DNA from: an uncultured Saprospiraceae bacterium | GTDB taxonomy: Bacteria; Bacteroidota; Bacteroidia; Chitinophagales; Saprospiraceae | Direction of reading: 5' to 3' | DNA: 61,604 nt | Assembly: GCA_937923485.1 (NCBI GenBank) | Contig: CALDUE010000076.1 | Location: 1 to 61,604 of the forward strand | Part shown: piece by piece, positions 26,747-36,211 of the stretch | How positions within the stretch are numbered: the first letter of the stretch is position 1 | Layout of the letters: each line of letters begins with the position of its first letter | Notes under the pieces: generated by a model | What the model saw: only the letters and a program-made list of their open reading frames with translations | Told to the model about the DNA's origin: nothing | The model's database searches: none | Position numbers and translations under genes: made by a program

Positions 26747-27487
26747 ATGGCTGAAGCAACTGCAACCCAAGAGGCTGTTCAGGTAAAGCCCAAGTCCGAG
26801 CCGCTATTTGGTAAGAAGGAGCGTGCGCTCATTACCGATCCGCTATTGGACAATAACCCGATTACGATACAAGTACTCGGAATCTGTTCTGCTCTAGCAG
26901 TAACCACACTCGTTGTGCCTTCCGTGGTAATGAGTATTGCTGTGGTCGCTGTAATCGCATTTTCAAGTCTCTTCACGAGTCTTTTGCGTAACTCGATTCC
27001 AAAGCAGATTCGACTCATCGTTCAACTTGTCATCATTGCCTTCCTCGTAACTGTGGTAGAGCTCGTGTTGAAGTGGTTGGCTTTTCCAGTTTACAAGCAA
27101 CTCTCGGTCTTTATCGGACTGATCATCACGAACTGTATCGTGATGGGACGCCTTGAGGCTTTCGCAATGGCAAACAAGCCATGGCGCTCACTTATGGACG
27201 GGATAGGTAACGGACTCGGCTACGGTGCAATCCTCATTCTCGTGGCCGTGATTCGCGAGTTCTTTGGAAAAGGAACACTCTTCGCAGGATCGTCGCTTGC
27301 AATGAACTTCATCGGCCCAGGCGAGGAGTACATGCTCAACACAACGGCTACTGCAGGTATTGGTAGTTACTTCAGTTGGTATGCCAACAACAACCTCATG
27401 GTGCTCCCCGCAGCTGCCATGTTTATCATCGGTATCATGATCTGGATTCAGCGTAGCTACAATCCGAAGCTCGTCGATATCTCTTAA
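26747..27487 (+). CDS. nqrD: Na+-translocating NADH:quinone reductase subunit D
   Basis: 246 residues with about six transmembrane helices; NqrD and NqrE pack as an inverted pair that holds an iron cofactor between them. The core is typical: DPLLDNNPITIQVLGICSALAVTT, TNCIVMGRLEAFAMANKPWRSLMDGIGNGLGYGAILILVAVIREFFGKGTLF. The first 35 residues (MAEATATQEAVQVKPKSEPLFGKKERALI) make a hydrophilic N-terminal extension longer than in classical NqrD. The conserved Cys in TNCIVMGR is the likely cluster ligand. 58 bp before nqrE. Confidence 0.95.
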   Translation: MAEATATQEAVQVKPKSEPLFGKKERALITDPLLDNNPITIQVLGICSALAVTTLVVPSVVMSIAVVAVIAFSSLFTSLLRNSIPKQIRLIVQLVIIAFLVTVVELVLKWLAFPVYKQLSVFIGLIITNCIVMGRLEAFAMANKPWRSLMDGIGNGLGYGAILILVAVIREFFGKGTLFAGSSLAMNFIGPGEEYMLNTTATAGIGSYFSWYANNNLMVLPAAAMFIIGIMIWIQRSYNPKLVDIS

Positions 27488-27544
27488 GCAGGCTCTTCTC
27501 CAAGAACCTCCACTCTTCAACACCACTGAAATCCACCCCTCATC

Positions 27545-28180
27545 ATGGGAGAATTCATCAATATTTTCATCAAGTCAGCTTTCATCGAGAACCTCGTGTT
27601 GGCTTACTTCCTAGGTATGTGCTCATACCTCGCCGTTTCTAAGTCGGTCAACACAGCTTTCGGACTTGGCCTAGCAGTCATTTTCGTCTTGGGTATAACG
27701 ATGCCTGTTAACTGGTTGATTAGTACTTGGCTGCTTGATCCGAGTACCAATATTTTCAATTCATATTTCGGACTTGATCTTGATCTAACCGTACTTCGCT
27801 TGATCCTTTTTATTGCAGTGATTGCTTCTATGGTTCAAATCGTAGAGATGGCCATTGAGAAGTTTAATCCGTCGCTCTACAATGCTTTGGGAATCTTCCT
27901 ACCTCTCATTACTGTAAACTGTGCAATCCTTGGTGGTTCACTTTTCATGGTCGCTCGTGAGTACACCTTCGCAAACTCTGTAGCCTTCGGGCTTGGTGGA
28001 GGCTTCGGTTGGTTCCTTGCAATTATCGCCATTGCAGCGATTAGAGAGAAAATTAAGTACTCTGCAGTACCGCCAGCCCTCCGAGGGTTAGGTATGGCCT
28101 TTATTTTGACAGGCTTAATGGGAATCGCATTTATGAGTCTTCTCGGAATCGATCCAGCAGCCTTGACGGCAGGGGGATAA
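27545..28180 (+). CDS. nqrE: Na+-translocating NADH:quinone reductase subunit E
   Basis: 211 residues with about six transmembrane helices. Family motifs: FIENLVLAYFLGMCSYLAVSKSVNTAFGLGLAVIFVLGITMPVNW and PLITVNCAILGGSLFMVAREYTFANSVAFGLGGGFGWFLAIIAIAAIREKI. The Cys in GMCSYLAVS and in VNCAILGG match the two cluster-ligand positions. Partner of NqrD. An n=A hairpin element lies just downstream (28193-28206). Confidence 0.96.
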   Translation: MGEFINIFIKSAFIENLVLAYFLGMCSYLAVSKSVNTAFGLGLAVIFVLGITMPVNWLISTWLLDPSTNIFNSYFGLDLDLTVLRLILFIAVIASMVQIVEMAIEKFNPSLYNALGIFLPLITVNCAILGGSLFMVAREYTFANSVAFGLGGGFGWFLAIIAIAAIREKIKYSAVPPALRGLGMAFILTGLMGIAFMSLLGIDPAALTAGG

Positions 28181-28192
28181 TTCAATCCTCTG

Positions 28193-28206
28193 ACTTTCGT
28201 CAAAAC
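28193..28206 (-). repeat. Hairpin element, n:n' = A:T, loop GAAA
   Basis: The + strand reads ACTTTCGTCAAAAC, 13 bp past the nqrE stop, inside the nqr transcript. Confidence 0.65.
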
Positions 28207-28261
28207 ACACAACAATAGAAACATTCAGGCCGCCCGTCGGTCTTGTTAGAAAGCACCATCC

Positions 28262-29551
28262 ATGGGAACCATACCAAGTGTACTCATTTTGATTGTAATT
28301 TTTACGATTCTGATCGTAGGTCTTGCAACACTTCTACTCTTTGCTCGCAAGAAACTTGTCCAGCAGGGAGAGGTATCTATCATCGTCAACGGTGATGATG
28401 CTAACCCGCTTATGGTTAGTCCAGGCGTTAGTCTGCTGACTGCATTGAGCGATCAAAACATCTTCCTTCCATCTGCTTGTGGTGGTGGAGGTACCTGCGC
28501 CATGTGCGAGTGCCACATCGACGAGGGTGGTGGAGACGTGCTACCTACTGAGCTAAACCACCTTACACGTCGCGAGGTCGCAGAGAACATGCGTCTGTCT
28601 TGCCAAGTGAAAGTTCGTCAGGACATGAAGGTGCGTATCCCGGAAGAAATTTTCGGCATCAAGAAGTGGGAGTGTACGGTTAAGTCAAACTACAATGTAG
28701 CGACCTTCATCAAGGAATTCGTAGTTCAGCTCCCGACAGGAGAAACACTCGATTTCGAATCTGGTGGATACATTCAAATCGACGTTCCTGGTGACTTGAA
28801 AGTTGACTTTAAGGATTTTGATATTGCACCTCACCCAGAGCACCACCCTGGCGCACCAGCAGATAAGTTCAAGGCGGACTGGGATAAGTTCGGTCTTTGG
28901 GATCTAAAAATGATCAACGAGGATGAGCAATTTCGCGCATACTCGATGGCCAACCACCCAGCAGAGGGAGACATCATCATGTTGAACATTCGTATTGCAA
29001 CGCCACCTTGGGATCGTAAAGCGAATGCATGGATGGGCGTTAACCCAGGTGTTTGCTCGAGCTACGTTTTTGACCAAAAGCCAGGCGACAAAGTGACCAT
29101 ATCTGGTCCTTACGGTGAGTTCTTCATCAAGCCGACTAAGAAAGAGATGGTTTACATCGGGGGTGGTGCAGGAATGGCTCCACTCCGTAGTCACTTATTC
29201 CACCTCTTCCATACACTTAAGACGGATGATCGTAAGGTTAGCTTCTGGTATGGTGGACGTTCTAAGCGTGAGCTCTTCTACACGGAGCAGTTCCGTGAAA
29301 TAGAAAAGGAATTTCCGAACTTCAAATACAACATCGCACTCAGTGAGCCAGATGAGGCTGATGCATGGGATGGGTACCAAGGGTTCATCCACCAAGTATT
29401 GCTCGACAACTACCTCAGCGCTCACCCAGAGCCAGAGGAAATTGAGTACTATTTCTGCGGACCTCCAATGATGAACCAAGCCGTCATCAAGATGCTTGAT
29501 AACCTCGGTGTACCTGAGGAAAACATCGCCTTTGATGATTTTGGTGGCTAA
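28262..29551 (+). CDS. nqrF: Na+-translocating NADH:quinone reductase subunit F
   Basis: 429 residues; the NADH-oxidising subunit. An N-terminal membrane helix ([21 protein letters not shown]), then a [2Fe-2S] ferredoxin domain ([21 protein letters not shown] with three Cys, and the fourth in LSCQVKV), an FAD domain ([22 protein letters not shown]) and an NADH domain ([59 protein letters not shown]). Last gene of the operon, followed by a strong intrinsic terminator. Confidence 0.97.
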   Translation: MGTIPSVLILIVIFTILIVGLATLLLFARKKLVQQGEVSIIVNGDDANPLMVSPGVSLLTALSDQNIFLPSACGGGGTCAMCECHIDEGGGDVLPTELNHLTRREVAENMRLSCQVKVRQDMKVRIPEEIFGIKKWECTVKSNYNVATFIKEFVVQLPTGETLDFESGGYIQIDVPGDLKVDFKDFDIAPHPEHHPGAPADKFKADWDKFGLWDLKMINEDEQFRAYSMANHPAEGDIIMLNIRIATPPWDRKANAWMGVNPGVCSSYVFDQKPGDKVTISGPYGEFFIKPTKKEMVYIGGGAGMAPLRSHLFHLFHTLKTDDRKVSFWYGGRSKRELFYTEQFREIEKEFPNFKYNIALSEPDEADAWDGYQGFIHQVLLDNYLSAHPEPEEIEYYFCGPPMMNQAVIKMLDNLGVPEENIAFDDFGG

Positions 29552-29598
29552 ATCGCCTAAGCGATTTATTGTCCTGCGCGACCACTGGTCCGCAGGAA

Positions 29599-29640
29599 AT
29601 CAAAAAAGCACCGTCGAGCAATCGACGGTGCTTTTTTGAT
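29599..29640. terminator. Bidirectional intrinsic terminator after nqrF
   Basis: GCACCGTCGA (29608-29617) pairs perfectly with TCGACGGTGC (29622-29631) across the loop GCAA. The stem is flanked by AAAAAA and TTTTTT, so the whole arm is about 18 bp. Ends the nqr operon 48 bp after the nqrF stop. Confidence 0.93.
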
Positions 29641-29774
29641 TGTTGAGGAATTTTTTTTCTCCCATTTACATCTACTCGCAATCCGTTCAGGCATATTGAT
29701 AGCAATTCTGATTCACAATCTGCTTAAAACACCACCATCTCTCCTTGAATTCAAAACGCTACTTTCGCGGCCAC

Positions 29775-31913
29775 ATGTCAAGTTCAATCAATCCATCCCG
29801 GCGCCTCGTCACCTCAGCGCTCCCATATGCTAACGGGCCGCTGCACCTCGGGCACCTCGCAGGTGCATACCTACCTGCTGATGTATACGTGCGATACTTG
29901 CGCTCAAGTGCGCAGGATGTACTATGGATCTGTGGGAGTGACGAACATGGCGCCGCCATTAGTATGCGCGCGAAACGCGAAGGTCGCAGCGAGCAGAGTA
30001 TCATTGATACCTACCACACGCTCAACAAGGACGCTTTTGCACGTTTTGGCGTAAGCTTCGATATGTATGACCGTACTTCAAGCAAATTGCATCACGAAAC
30101 GGCTCAGGAACTCTTTAGAAAGTTAGTTGCAAAAGGTGATCAATTTGAGGTTCGAACAACGGAGCAGTACTACGATGCGGAATTCAAAAGCTTCCTCGCC
30201 GATCGATTTATTCAAGGGACTTGTCCAAATTGTAGCTCCGATAAAGCCTTCGGTGACCAGTGTGAAAATTGTGGTAAGGACCTCAGCCCAACCGAATTGA
30301 TAAACCCTCGATCAACGCTCAGTGGTGCCATCCCGACCCTAAAAACAACCTCACATTGGTACTTCAGGCTGGATGAACACGAAGCCTGGTTGAAAGACTA
30401 TATCGGAAAGGGAAAACTTGACGGCAAAGACCACCACAATCCAAAAGATTGGCGAAACCATGTTCTTGGGCAATGTGAGAGTTGGCTCAAAGCTGGGCTA
30501 CAACCACGTGCATTTACGCGCGATTTGGACTGGGGGATTCCCGTCCCACAAGAACTCGAAGGTGCTGAAGGGAAGGTACTCTATGTGTGGTTTGATGCAC
30601 CTATCGGCTATATTTCAGCAACGAAGCAGTGGGCAATTGATAAAGGAACTCCTGATGCTTGGGAGCCTTATTGGAAAGATGCAGATACCGATCTCATTCA
30701 CTTTATTGGAAAAGACAACATAGTCTTTCACTGCTTGACTTTTCAAGCGACGCTCAAGGCGTTAGGCGATTACAACATCGCTCACAACGTCCCTGCCAAT
30801 CAATTCCTCAACTTCGAAGGACATAAGTTTTCGAAGTCTCGTGGCATAGGTATCACGATGAATGAGTACCTCGATACGTTCAAAGACTTCCCGAATCATG
30901 TGGACGCCATGCGCTATGCTCTCGTGCGCAATGCGCCTGAGAATAAGGACGCTGATTTTACCTGGGATGACTTTACGAACTTCCATGACAAGGAGCTCGC
31001 TGACAAGCTCGGCAACTTTATCAATCGAACGGTGGTGCTCACTCACAAATATTTCGATGGGGTAGTGCAAGCTTCTGAACTTAGTGATGAAGTGTTTGCA
31101 CGATTAAGTGAAACGCTAAGTGAAGTGTCAAAACTCATTGAGTCCTATCATTTCAAGGAGGCGTTATCAAAATGCATGGCCTTCATGGACTATGCGAATA
31201 CTGATTTGCAAGAGCGTGCACCTTGGAAACTCTACAAGGAAACTCCTGAAAGTCCTGCAATTGCAGAAGCGCTTTTCATAGCAACGCAGTGCGCGGCCTT
31301 AGCTCGAGTAATTTTTGAGCCGTTCATTCCAAATAGTGCGGATAAACTGGCCAAGCTTTTTGATGTGCAAGACCTCACTTTTGCTAAAGCGAAGGAGCTA
31401 CTAGAAGCTAAAAAACCTCTTTTAGAAAAAGGAACGAAGCTCGGCGAACCTGAGCTACTTTTTGCCAAGATCCATGACCGCAAAGACGATAGTCGTCTTC
31501 AACTCGTCGAAGCACAAAAGGCAAGTGCTGCAGCTGCCATCGCAGCTGTTTTAGCTGCTGAAAAACCTAAATTTAAACCTGTGAAAGACACTATCCAATT
31601 CGACGACTTCACGAAGTTGGACATTCGCACCGCCACAATTATTGAAGCAGAGAAGATCCCTAAAGCGGATAAGTTGCTCAAGATTCAAGTGGATCTAGGT
31701 TTTGAAAAGCGAACCATCGTATCTGGAATTGCACAACATTTTGAACCCGAAAACCTTGCGGGCACGCAAGTGTTAGTACTCGTCAATCTTGCACCTCGTA
31801 AGCTTAGAGGAGTAGAAAGCGCAGGGATGATCTTGATGGCCGAGGATGCAGAAGGTAAACTTCAGTTCGTTGCCCCAAGTAGCGAATTTCCTGCTGGGAT
31901 GACCGTTGCATAG
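29775..31913 (+). CDS. metG: Methionyl-tRNA synthetase with C-terminal tRNA-binding domain
   Basis: 712 residues from the ATG at 29775 (an earlier in-frame ATG at 29745 adds 10). Class I synthetase charging tRNA-Met. HIGH motif: LPYANGPLHLGHLAGAYL; zinc-binding knuckle: CPNCSSDKAFGDQCENCG; KMSKS loop: GHKFSKSRGIGI. The C-terminal 110 residues (TKLDIRTATIIEAEKIPKADKLLKIQVDLGFEKRTIVSGIAQHF) are the tRNA-binding (Trbp111-like) domain used for dimerisation. A GTAA hairpin element lies at 30043-30056, in the coding sequence as FGVS. Confidence 0.96.
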   Translation: MSSSINPSRRLVTSALPYANGPLHLGHLAGAYLPADVYVRYLRSSAQDVLWICGSDEHGAAISMRAKREGRSEQSIIDTYHTLNKDAFARFGVSFDMYDRTSSKLHHETAQELFRKLVAKGDQFEVRTTEQYYDAEFKSFLADRFIQGTCPNCSSDKAFGDQCENCGKDLSPTELINPRSTLSGAIPTLKTTSHWYFRLDEHEAWLKDYIGKGKLDGKDHHNPKDWRNHVLGQCESWLKAGLQPRAFTRDLDWGIPVPQELEGAEGKVLYVWFDAPIGYISATKQWAIDKGTPDAWEPYWKDADTDLIHFIGKDNIVFHCLTFQATLKALGDYNIAHNVPANQFLNFEGHKFSKSRGIGITMNEYLDTFKDFPNHVDAMRYALVRNAPENKDADFTWDDFTNFHDKELADKLGNFINRTVVLTHKYFDGVVQASELSDEVFARLSETLSEVSKLIESYHFKEALSKCMAFMDYANTDLQERAPWKLYKETPESPAIAEALFIATQCAALARVIFEPFIPNSADKLAKLFDVQDLTFAKAKELLEAKKPLLEKGTKLGEPELLFAKIHDRKDDSRLQLVEAQKASAAAAIAAVLAAEKPKFKPVKDTIQFDDFTKLDIRTATIIEAEKIPKADKLLKIQVDLGFEKRTIVSGIAQHFEPENLAGTQVLVLVNLAPRKLRGVESAGMILMAEDAEGKLQFVAPSSEFPAGMTVA
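30043..30056 (+). repeat. Hairpin element, n:n' = G:C, loop GTAA
   Basis: GTTTTGGCGTAAGC, sense inside metG. Confidence 0.65.
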
Positions 31914-31947
31914 CGAAGTCTTAGCTGAAAATGTAAAGTCTGGCGGG

Positions 31948-31961
31948 GTTTTGGCGAAAGC
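31948..31961 (+). repeat. Hairpin element, n:n' = G:C, loop GAAA
   Basis: The + strand reads GGTTTTGGCGAAAGC from 31947. Between metG and the small lipoprotein gene. Confidence 0.7.
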
Positions 31962-31973
31962 AGACATGTGTAC

Positions 31974-32378
31974 ATGCTCCAACAGTATAAACTTGCTAGT
32001 ATCCTGATCGTCTCGCTTACGGTTGGACTTATGTCTATGCTGGGCTGTCGGCAACCCTATTCGCCTGCTGCTTATCGTGCACAGTCGCTTGAACAGAAGT
32101 ACGCGATCATCTGCCATAACAACAAGCAAACGTTGCGGGTGCCTGCCGAAGAGTGGAAGGAGCATCGCCTTCACGGAGATTATAGAGGTCCTTGCCGCAC
32201 CCGCAAACTTGCGGGTAAAAATAGGAATGAAGAGGTAAAGAATACGACCATCTCATACGACAATGCCAGGCCAAGAGCGAAGGAAAGTTACGAGCGTTGG
32301 GCTGCAAAAGAGGCTATCAAACAAGCCCAGATCGACTCGCTTAAGGCAGCCTATGAAGCTGTTGGTGTAAAGAACTAG
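31974..32378 (+). CDS. Small hypothetical lipoprotein
   Basis: 134 residues from ATG 31974; 31968 is an alternative. Lipoprotein signal: ASILIVSLTVGLMSMLGC, Cys at the lipobox. The mature part is hydrophilic with ICHNNKQTLRVPAEEWKEHRLHGDYRGPC (which resembles a short domain for wall- or matrix-binding found in other Bacteroidota proteins) and a charged helical tail. Thirteen bp before lnt, so probably co-transcribed; interestingly the downstream gene acts on lipoproteins. Function unknown. Confidence 0.65.
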   Translation: MLQQYKLASILIVSLTVGLMSMLGCRQPYSPAAYRAQSLEQKYAIICHNNKQTLRVPAEEWKEHRLHGDYRGPCRTRKLAGKNRNEEVKNTTISYDNARPRAKESYERWAAKEAIKQAQIDSLKAAYEAVGVKN

Positions 32379-32391
32379 CTAGCTAAAAAGC

Positions 32392-34221
32392 TTGGTGTTT
32401 CTTTGTGGCGTGAACTTGCCCTTCAGATTATCACTTGGTATTCCTAGCGTATTGCTCCTCGGCTTCAGCGCATGGCGTATGAACGCCCTCAATGCTGAGC
32501 AAGAATTATGGGGCTGGCTACCACTGCTGTTTCTACTCGCAGGTTGGAGCTTAATTGTCAGTGTCGTTACACGAGCATCCTCGCGCACCGCGCGGGACGT
32601 ACGCCAAAACACAAGTCGACTACGTTACCTAGCAATCGCAACGCTTGCGGGAGTATGCCTTGGACTCGGATTTCCTCCTTTGCCAACGTGGCCTTTGATG
32701 GGTCTCGGATTTGGACTCATGCTCTTTTTAACAGATGAATTGGTTCGCCAAGAGCTTCCGCTAAAAAGTCAGTGGTGGTATTCCTACCATGCACTGGTTC
32801 TGTTTAATGTGCTTGCAAGTTGGTGGGTGGCCAACACCTCACTTGCTGCTGGCATTGTGGCTAATTTTCTTAATGCATTCATCATGACTGCTCCGTGGGT
32901 GCTGATTTATTTGTTGAGGAAGCACATGCCTAAAATCTGGCTTGGCGGAGCAGTAGTTTTCTGGCTCAGTTTCGAATACATTCATTACAACTGGCAAATC
33001 GCTTGGCCTTGGATGACCCTCGGTAATGCAATGGCCTCAACTCCAAGCCTAGCCCAGTGGTACAGCTATACGGGCATTTTCGGAGGGAGTCTATACCTCA
33101 CCGTAACTGGAGTGCTCTTGTTCATGATTTCTCAAGCCAAGCGTTTGGGACAATCACTCGTCAAGCCAAGCATTTTTGCTGCGGCTTGGGCTATCATCCC
33201 TTTACTTATCTCCGTCTGGATCGGAGCGAATTTCAACCCCGATAGTGATGCTAATAACAGTATCACGGTTACAGCGATTCAGCCCAATTTCGAGCCCCAT
33301 TACGAAAAATTTGCAGGCAATGATGCTGACCAGCTAGCTCACTTTATGCGGCTGACATCAAGTGCACCTTTAAGTGACCTGTACATTTTTCCAGAGACCA
33401 GTTTTGGTTCCTATGATGAGCTGCAATTGGAGAATACTCCGATGCTCAGAACGTGGGAAAAGTATACGACTACAGCTTCTGCGAAAGGTCAGAATTCGAA
33501 AGGGATGGACTTACTCTCGGGCATCTCCTCTTACAGACGCTATCCAAAGCCGAATGACAATCCAGCATTACGCACGCAAGAAGGTGCTCGCGGTAAGAGC
33601 TATTATACCATGCACAATTCAGCCATCTCGGTAATAGACGGAGATGTAGAGGAACTTTATCACAAGTCTAAGCTCGTCCCTGGCGTTGAATTTCTTCCGT
33701 ATCGAAATGCAATGTTCATGTTTGAACCGCTGGTCAAAAGTCTCGGTGGCACCACTGCGGGCCTTGGTATCAGTGACTCTGCGATCGTTTTCGAGTATCC
33801 TAGCGGTATCCATGCCGCGCCACTCATCTGCTACGAAAGTATTTATGGCGACTACGTGCGTGAGTTCGTACAAGCAGGAGCCAATTTATTGGTCGTGCCA
33901 ACCAACGATGGCTGGTGGGATGATTCTCCCGGACACGTACAGCACCTTCAATTTGCTCAACTTCGCGCGATAGAGAATCGACGTTGGGTCGTCCAAGCTG
34001 CAAACTCTGGTGTTAGTGCAATCATCAATGCTAAAGGCGAAATTCTAGCTGAAACTAACTACAACGAAGCCACGGCTTTGACGGGCGAGGTTGCGCTAGA
34101 AAATACACAAACAGTCTACACCTCAATGGGCGATCAGATCGGTAGACTAGCTCTAGGCCTCAGCGGCTTTTTACTGGTAACGCTAATCTCAGCGTTTTGG
34201 CGAAAGCGGGTAGCGCGCTGA
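32392..34221 (+). CDS. lnt: Apolipoprotein N-acyltransferase Lnt
   Basis: 609 residues from a TTG start (the first ATG, at 32479, would shorten it by 29). Adds the third acyl chain to lipoproteins in the inner membrane. N-terminal part: about eight membrane helices (LGLGFPPLPTWPLMGLGFGLMLF, WQIAWPWMTLGNAMA). The nitrilase-like periplasmic domain carries the catalytic Glu (LYIFPETSFG), Lys (YHKSKLVPGVEFLPYR) and Cys (APLICYESIYGDYVREF), then NDGWWDDSPGHVQHLQFAQLRAIENRRWVVQAANSG. The protein has extra N-terminal helices compared with E. coli Lnt. The last codons contain a hairpin element (34194-34207, read FWRKR). Confidence 0.95.
   Translation: MVFLCGVNLPFRLSLGIPSVLLLGFSAWRMNALNAEQELWGWLPLLFLLAGWSLIVSVVTRASSRTARDVRQNTSRLRYLAIATLAGVCLGLGFPPLPTWPLMGLGFGLMLFLTDELVRQELPLKSQWWYSYHALVLFNVLASWWVANTSLAAGIVANFLNAFIMTAPWVLIYLLRKHMPKIWLGGAVVFWLSFEYIHYNWQIAWPWMTLGNAMASTPSLAQWYSYTGIFGGSLYLTVTGVLLFMISQAKRLGQSLVKPSIFAAAWAIIPLLISVWIGANFNPDSDANNSITVTAIQPNFEPHYEKFAGNDADQLAHFMRLTSSAPLSDLYIFPETSFGSYDELQLENTPMLRTWEKYTTTASAKGQNSKGMDLLSGISSYRRYPKPNDNPALRTQEGARGKSYYTMHNSAISVIDGDVEELYHKSKLVPGVEFLPYRNAMFMFEPLVKSLGGTTAGLGISDSAIVFEYPSGIHAAPLICYESIYGDYVREFVQAGANLLVVPTNDGWWDDSPGHVQHLQFAQLRAIENRRWVVQAANSGVSAIINAKGEILAETNYNEATALTGEVALENTQTVYTSMGDQIGRLALGLSGFLLVTLISAFWRKRVAR
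34194..34207 (+). repeat. Hairpin element, n:n' = G:C, loop GAAA
   Basis: GTTTTGGCGAAAGC, sense over the last codons of lnt, read as FWRKR; the reading frame differs from that at 12694 or 15060. Confidence 0.7.
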
Positions 34222-34317
34222 AAGGACGGCTTAAGCCTTCCGAATCCGAAGCGGGTCCATAATCTCTTTTTCTCTTAGCGTTGCCGCGTCGGAACGCCGA
34301 AGCCATACTCTACTCGT

Positions 34318-34917
34318 TTACCTCACTTTCGGACGGCGACGCTTACCCCCTTGACCGCCTCCAGCACCCATGCGCTGGGCTAGACGGACATTTCCGCGGT
34401 TGCGGTAGGCTTTCTCTAAATGAGTAACTTGTTCTTTAATCATTGGCTCGCTAATGGTGAGCTTCTTGATGGTTTGGATACGCTTGTTAACCTCTGGCCA
34501 AGCGCCTTTTTGAGCAGCCATGTTAGCAAGCTGGAGCTGGACTACTGCAGTCTCGTTTTCGCTTGGCATTTCAATCTCGCTCGCTTTTTTCAGCAGTCCT
34601 TCGGCTTTTTTAGTGTCCTTACGCATAATGGCGATGTTCGCCTGCAGCATATAGTAGTATGCCTTATTTGCGGGGTAGAGTAGGTTCGGGAATTTGGTTA
34701 ATGCCAATCGCGCCTCGGCCTCATCAACCTGCTGCATTTGCATCATTTCACTAGCACTCTGCACAGTTCCAAGCAAGAAATAACCTACCAAGAGAACGAT
34801 GCTAACGAGATAGAAAGGAAGGGCATACCAAAACCCGTAGACGAAGGTGAGAATTAGGCCTACTACGAAAGACGCTGCGATGAGCGCAAACCGAAGGTAA
34901 ATATTGATTTTCATCAT
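34318..34917 (-). CDS. Membrane protein with TPR-like repeats, Bacteroidota-type
   Basis: 199 residues from ATG 34917. Two transmembrane helices (LRFALIAASFVVGLILTFVYGFW and ALPFYLVSIVLLVGYFLLGTV) are followed by a cytoplasmic or periplasmic helical region: MMQMQQVDEAEARLALTK, YYMLQANIAIMRKDTKKAEGLLKKASE, AVVQLQLANMAAQKGAWPEVNKRI - tetratricopeptide-like. The end is Gly/Arg-rich (GAGGGQGGKRRRPKVR). Function unknown, but two-helix plus TPR proteins of this kind occur in many Bacteroidota. Confidence 0.7.
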   Translation of the reverse strand: MMKINIYLRFALIAASFVVGLILTFVYGFWYALPFYLVSIVLLVGYFLLGTVQSASEMMQMQQVDEAEARLALTKFPNLLYPANKAYYYMLQANIAIMRKDTKKAEGLLKKASEIEMPSENETAVVQLQLANMAAQKGAWPEVNKRIQTIKKLTISEPMIKEQVTHLEKAYRNRGNVRLAQRMGAGGGQGGKRRRPKVR

Positions 34918-35005
34918 ACTCGCGCTAAGGTAGCGCAAGTGTTGGAGCTATTTAGGCCGACTATCCTTAAAAGCAGTCAATCTGTCGAAAAGGGAGGAAG
35001 ATGTG

Positions 35006-35230
35006 TTAAGCTACCGACACCTTTCCGTCGTGTTCGCCAGGCATTGCACAATCGTCACCAACCTTGGCACCGCAAGTATTGCACTCGCCGAACTTGTTCT
35101 TCACCATTGGGTTATTTGTCGCACAACCACCTCTAAATTGGTCTCCTTTAACAACATATCGAATATTGATAAGCAAGAAGGAGACGCCAAAAACGACGAA
35201 GAAAATGCCAATGATGATGAGTAGCTCCAT
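35006..35230 (-). CDS. Small membrane protein with a C-terminal cysteine cluster
   Basis: 74 residues from ATG 35230. One transmembrane helix (LLIIIGIFFVVFGVSFLLINI), then a conserved-looking tail: KGDQFRGGCATNNPMVKNKFGECNTCGAKVGDDCAMP. The four Cys (C-x13-C-x2-C-x6-C) could bind zinc or an iron-sulfur centre. I recall similar short 'membrane or secreted' proteins in Bacteroidota but know of no function. Divergent from mazG, 57 bp away. Confidence 0.7.
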   Translation of the reverse strand: MELLIIIGIFFVVFGVSFLLINIRYVVKGDQFRGGCATNNPMVKNKFGECNTCGAKVGDDCAMPGEHDGKVSVA

Positions 35231-35287
35231 GGGAAGTAAAAGTATGTAAAATATCAACACCTGTTCGTTCGCTAAGGTTCAGCCAAC

Positions 35288-36091
35288 ATGGCCCATATTC
35301 GCATAATGACACTAGCCACACGTAGTGAGAAACTTGAAGCATTCGGTCGATTGCTCGACATCATGGATGATTTGCGCGAAAAGTGCCCATGGGATCGCAA
35401 GCAGACCTTCGAAAGTTTACGCCTGCTATCTATTGAGGAGGTCTACGAGCTTGCTGATGCTTTGCTACAAGGAGACCGAAAAGGCATAGCAGAGGAAGTC
35501 GGTGACGTTATGCTACACATGGTGTTTTATGCACTCCTGGGACAAGAAGAGGGAAAGTTTGACATCGCCTCTATTCTTCATGCGGAGTGTGAAAAACTGA
35601 TCTCGCGTCACCCGCACATCTACGGCGATGTAAAAGTGGCCAACGAGGCCGAGGTCAAGCAGAATTGGGAGAAACTGAAGCTCAAAGAAAAAGGTAAGAA
35701 AACAGTGCTTGGCGGTGTGCCTCGCGGACTTCCCGCACTCGTGAAAGCCTACAGAATGCAAGAGAAGACGGCCCAATTCGGATTTGAATGGGAGCACGTG
35801 GAGGAGGTTTTGACGAAAGTAGAAGAAGAGCTCGGTGAACTTAAAGAAGCCATAGATCAAAATCACGGTCAGACGCGAATTGAAGAGGAATTTGGCGACC
35901 TACTTTTCGCGCTAGTGAATTATGGCAGATTCCTGAAGGTAGACCCCGAAACGGCCCTCGAGCGGACGAATCAGAAATTTAAACGACGCTTTGAGCACAT
36001 TGAAGCGAATGCGCCAAAGGCACTTAGCGACATGACTTTGAGCGAAATGGACGAATTGTGGGAAGATGCTAAGCGACTTGAGCGTCACTAA
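35288..36091 (+). CDS. mazG: Nucleoside triphosphate pyrophosphohydrolase MazG
   Basis: 267 residues; ATG 35306 is an alternative start. MazG hydrolyses (d)NTPs to NMPs and keeps ppGpp and damaged nucleotides in check. It has two MazG domains. The first (about residues 20-90): DLREKCPWDRKQTFESLRLLSIEEVYELADALLQGDRKGIAEEVGDVMLHMVFY, with EExxE-12-ExxD. The second is EELGELKEAIDQNHGQTRIEEEFGDLLFALVNYGRFL. An n=A hairpin element at 35807-35820 codes VLTKV. Confidence 0.94.
   Translation: MAHIRIMTLATRSEKLEAFGRLLDIMDDLREKCPWDRKQTFESLRLLSIEEVYELADALLQGDRKGIAEEVGDVMLHMVFYALLGQEEGKFDIASILHAECEKLISRHPHIYGDVKVANEAEVKQNWEKLKLKEKGKKTVLGGVPRGLPALVKAYRMQEKTAQFGFEWEHVEEVLTKVEEELGELKEAIDQNHGQTRIEEEFGDLLFALVNYGRFLKVDPETALERTNQKFKRRFEHIEANAPKALSDMTLSEMDELWEDAKRLERH
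35807..35820 (+). repeat. Hairpin element, n:n' = A:T, loop GAAA
   Basis: GTTTTGACGAAAGT, sense within mazG, read as VLTKV. Confidence 0.65.
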
Positions 36092-36116
36092 TGAAGCCTG
36101 ACCACTCTTGACTGCT

Positions 36117-36124
36117 TACCTTTG
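36117..36124 (+). promoter_or_regulatory. -7 box TACCTTTG, bifunctional-nuclease gene
   Basis: Matches TAnnTTTG, 88 bp before the ATG of the bifunctional-nuclease gene and 25 bp past the mazG stop. No -33 box is visible. Confidence 0.5.
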
Positions 36125-36211
36125 TGGCAGATTGTAAATACATCGCGAGGTTTTTAACCAGGCTAAACTGATAGCCAATTCTCGTGTTGCTAGCATTAGT
36201 TAATCGCCTTC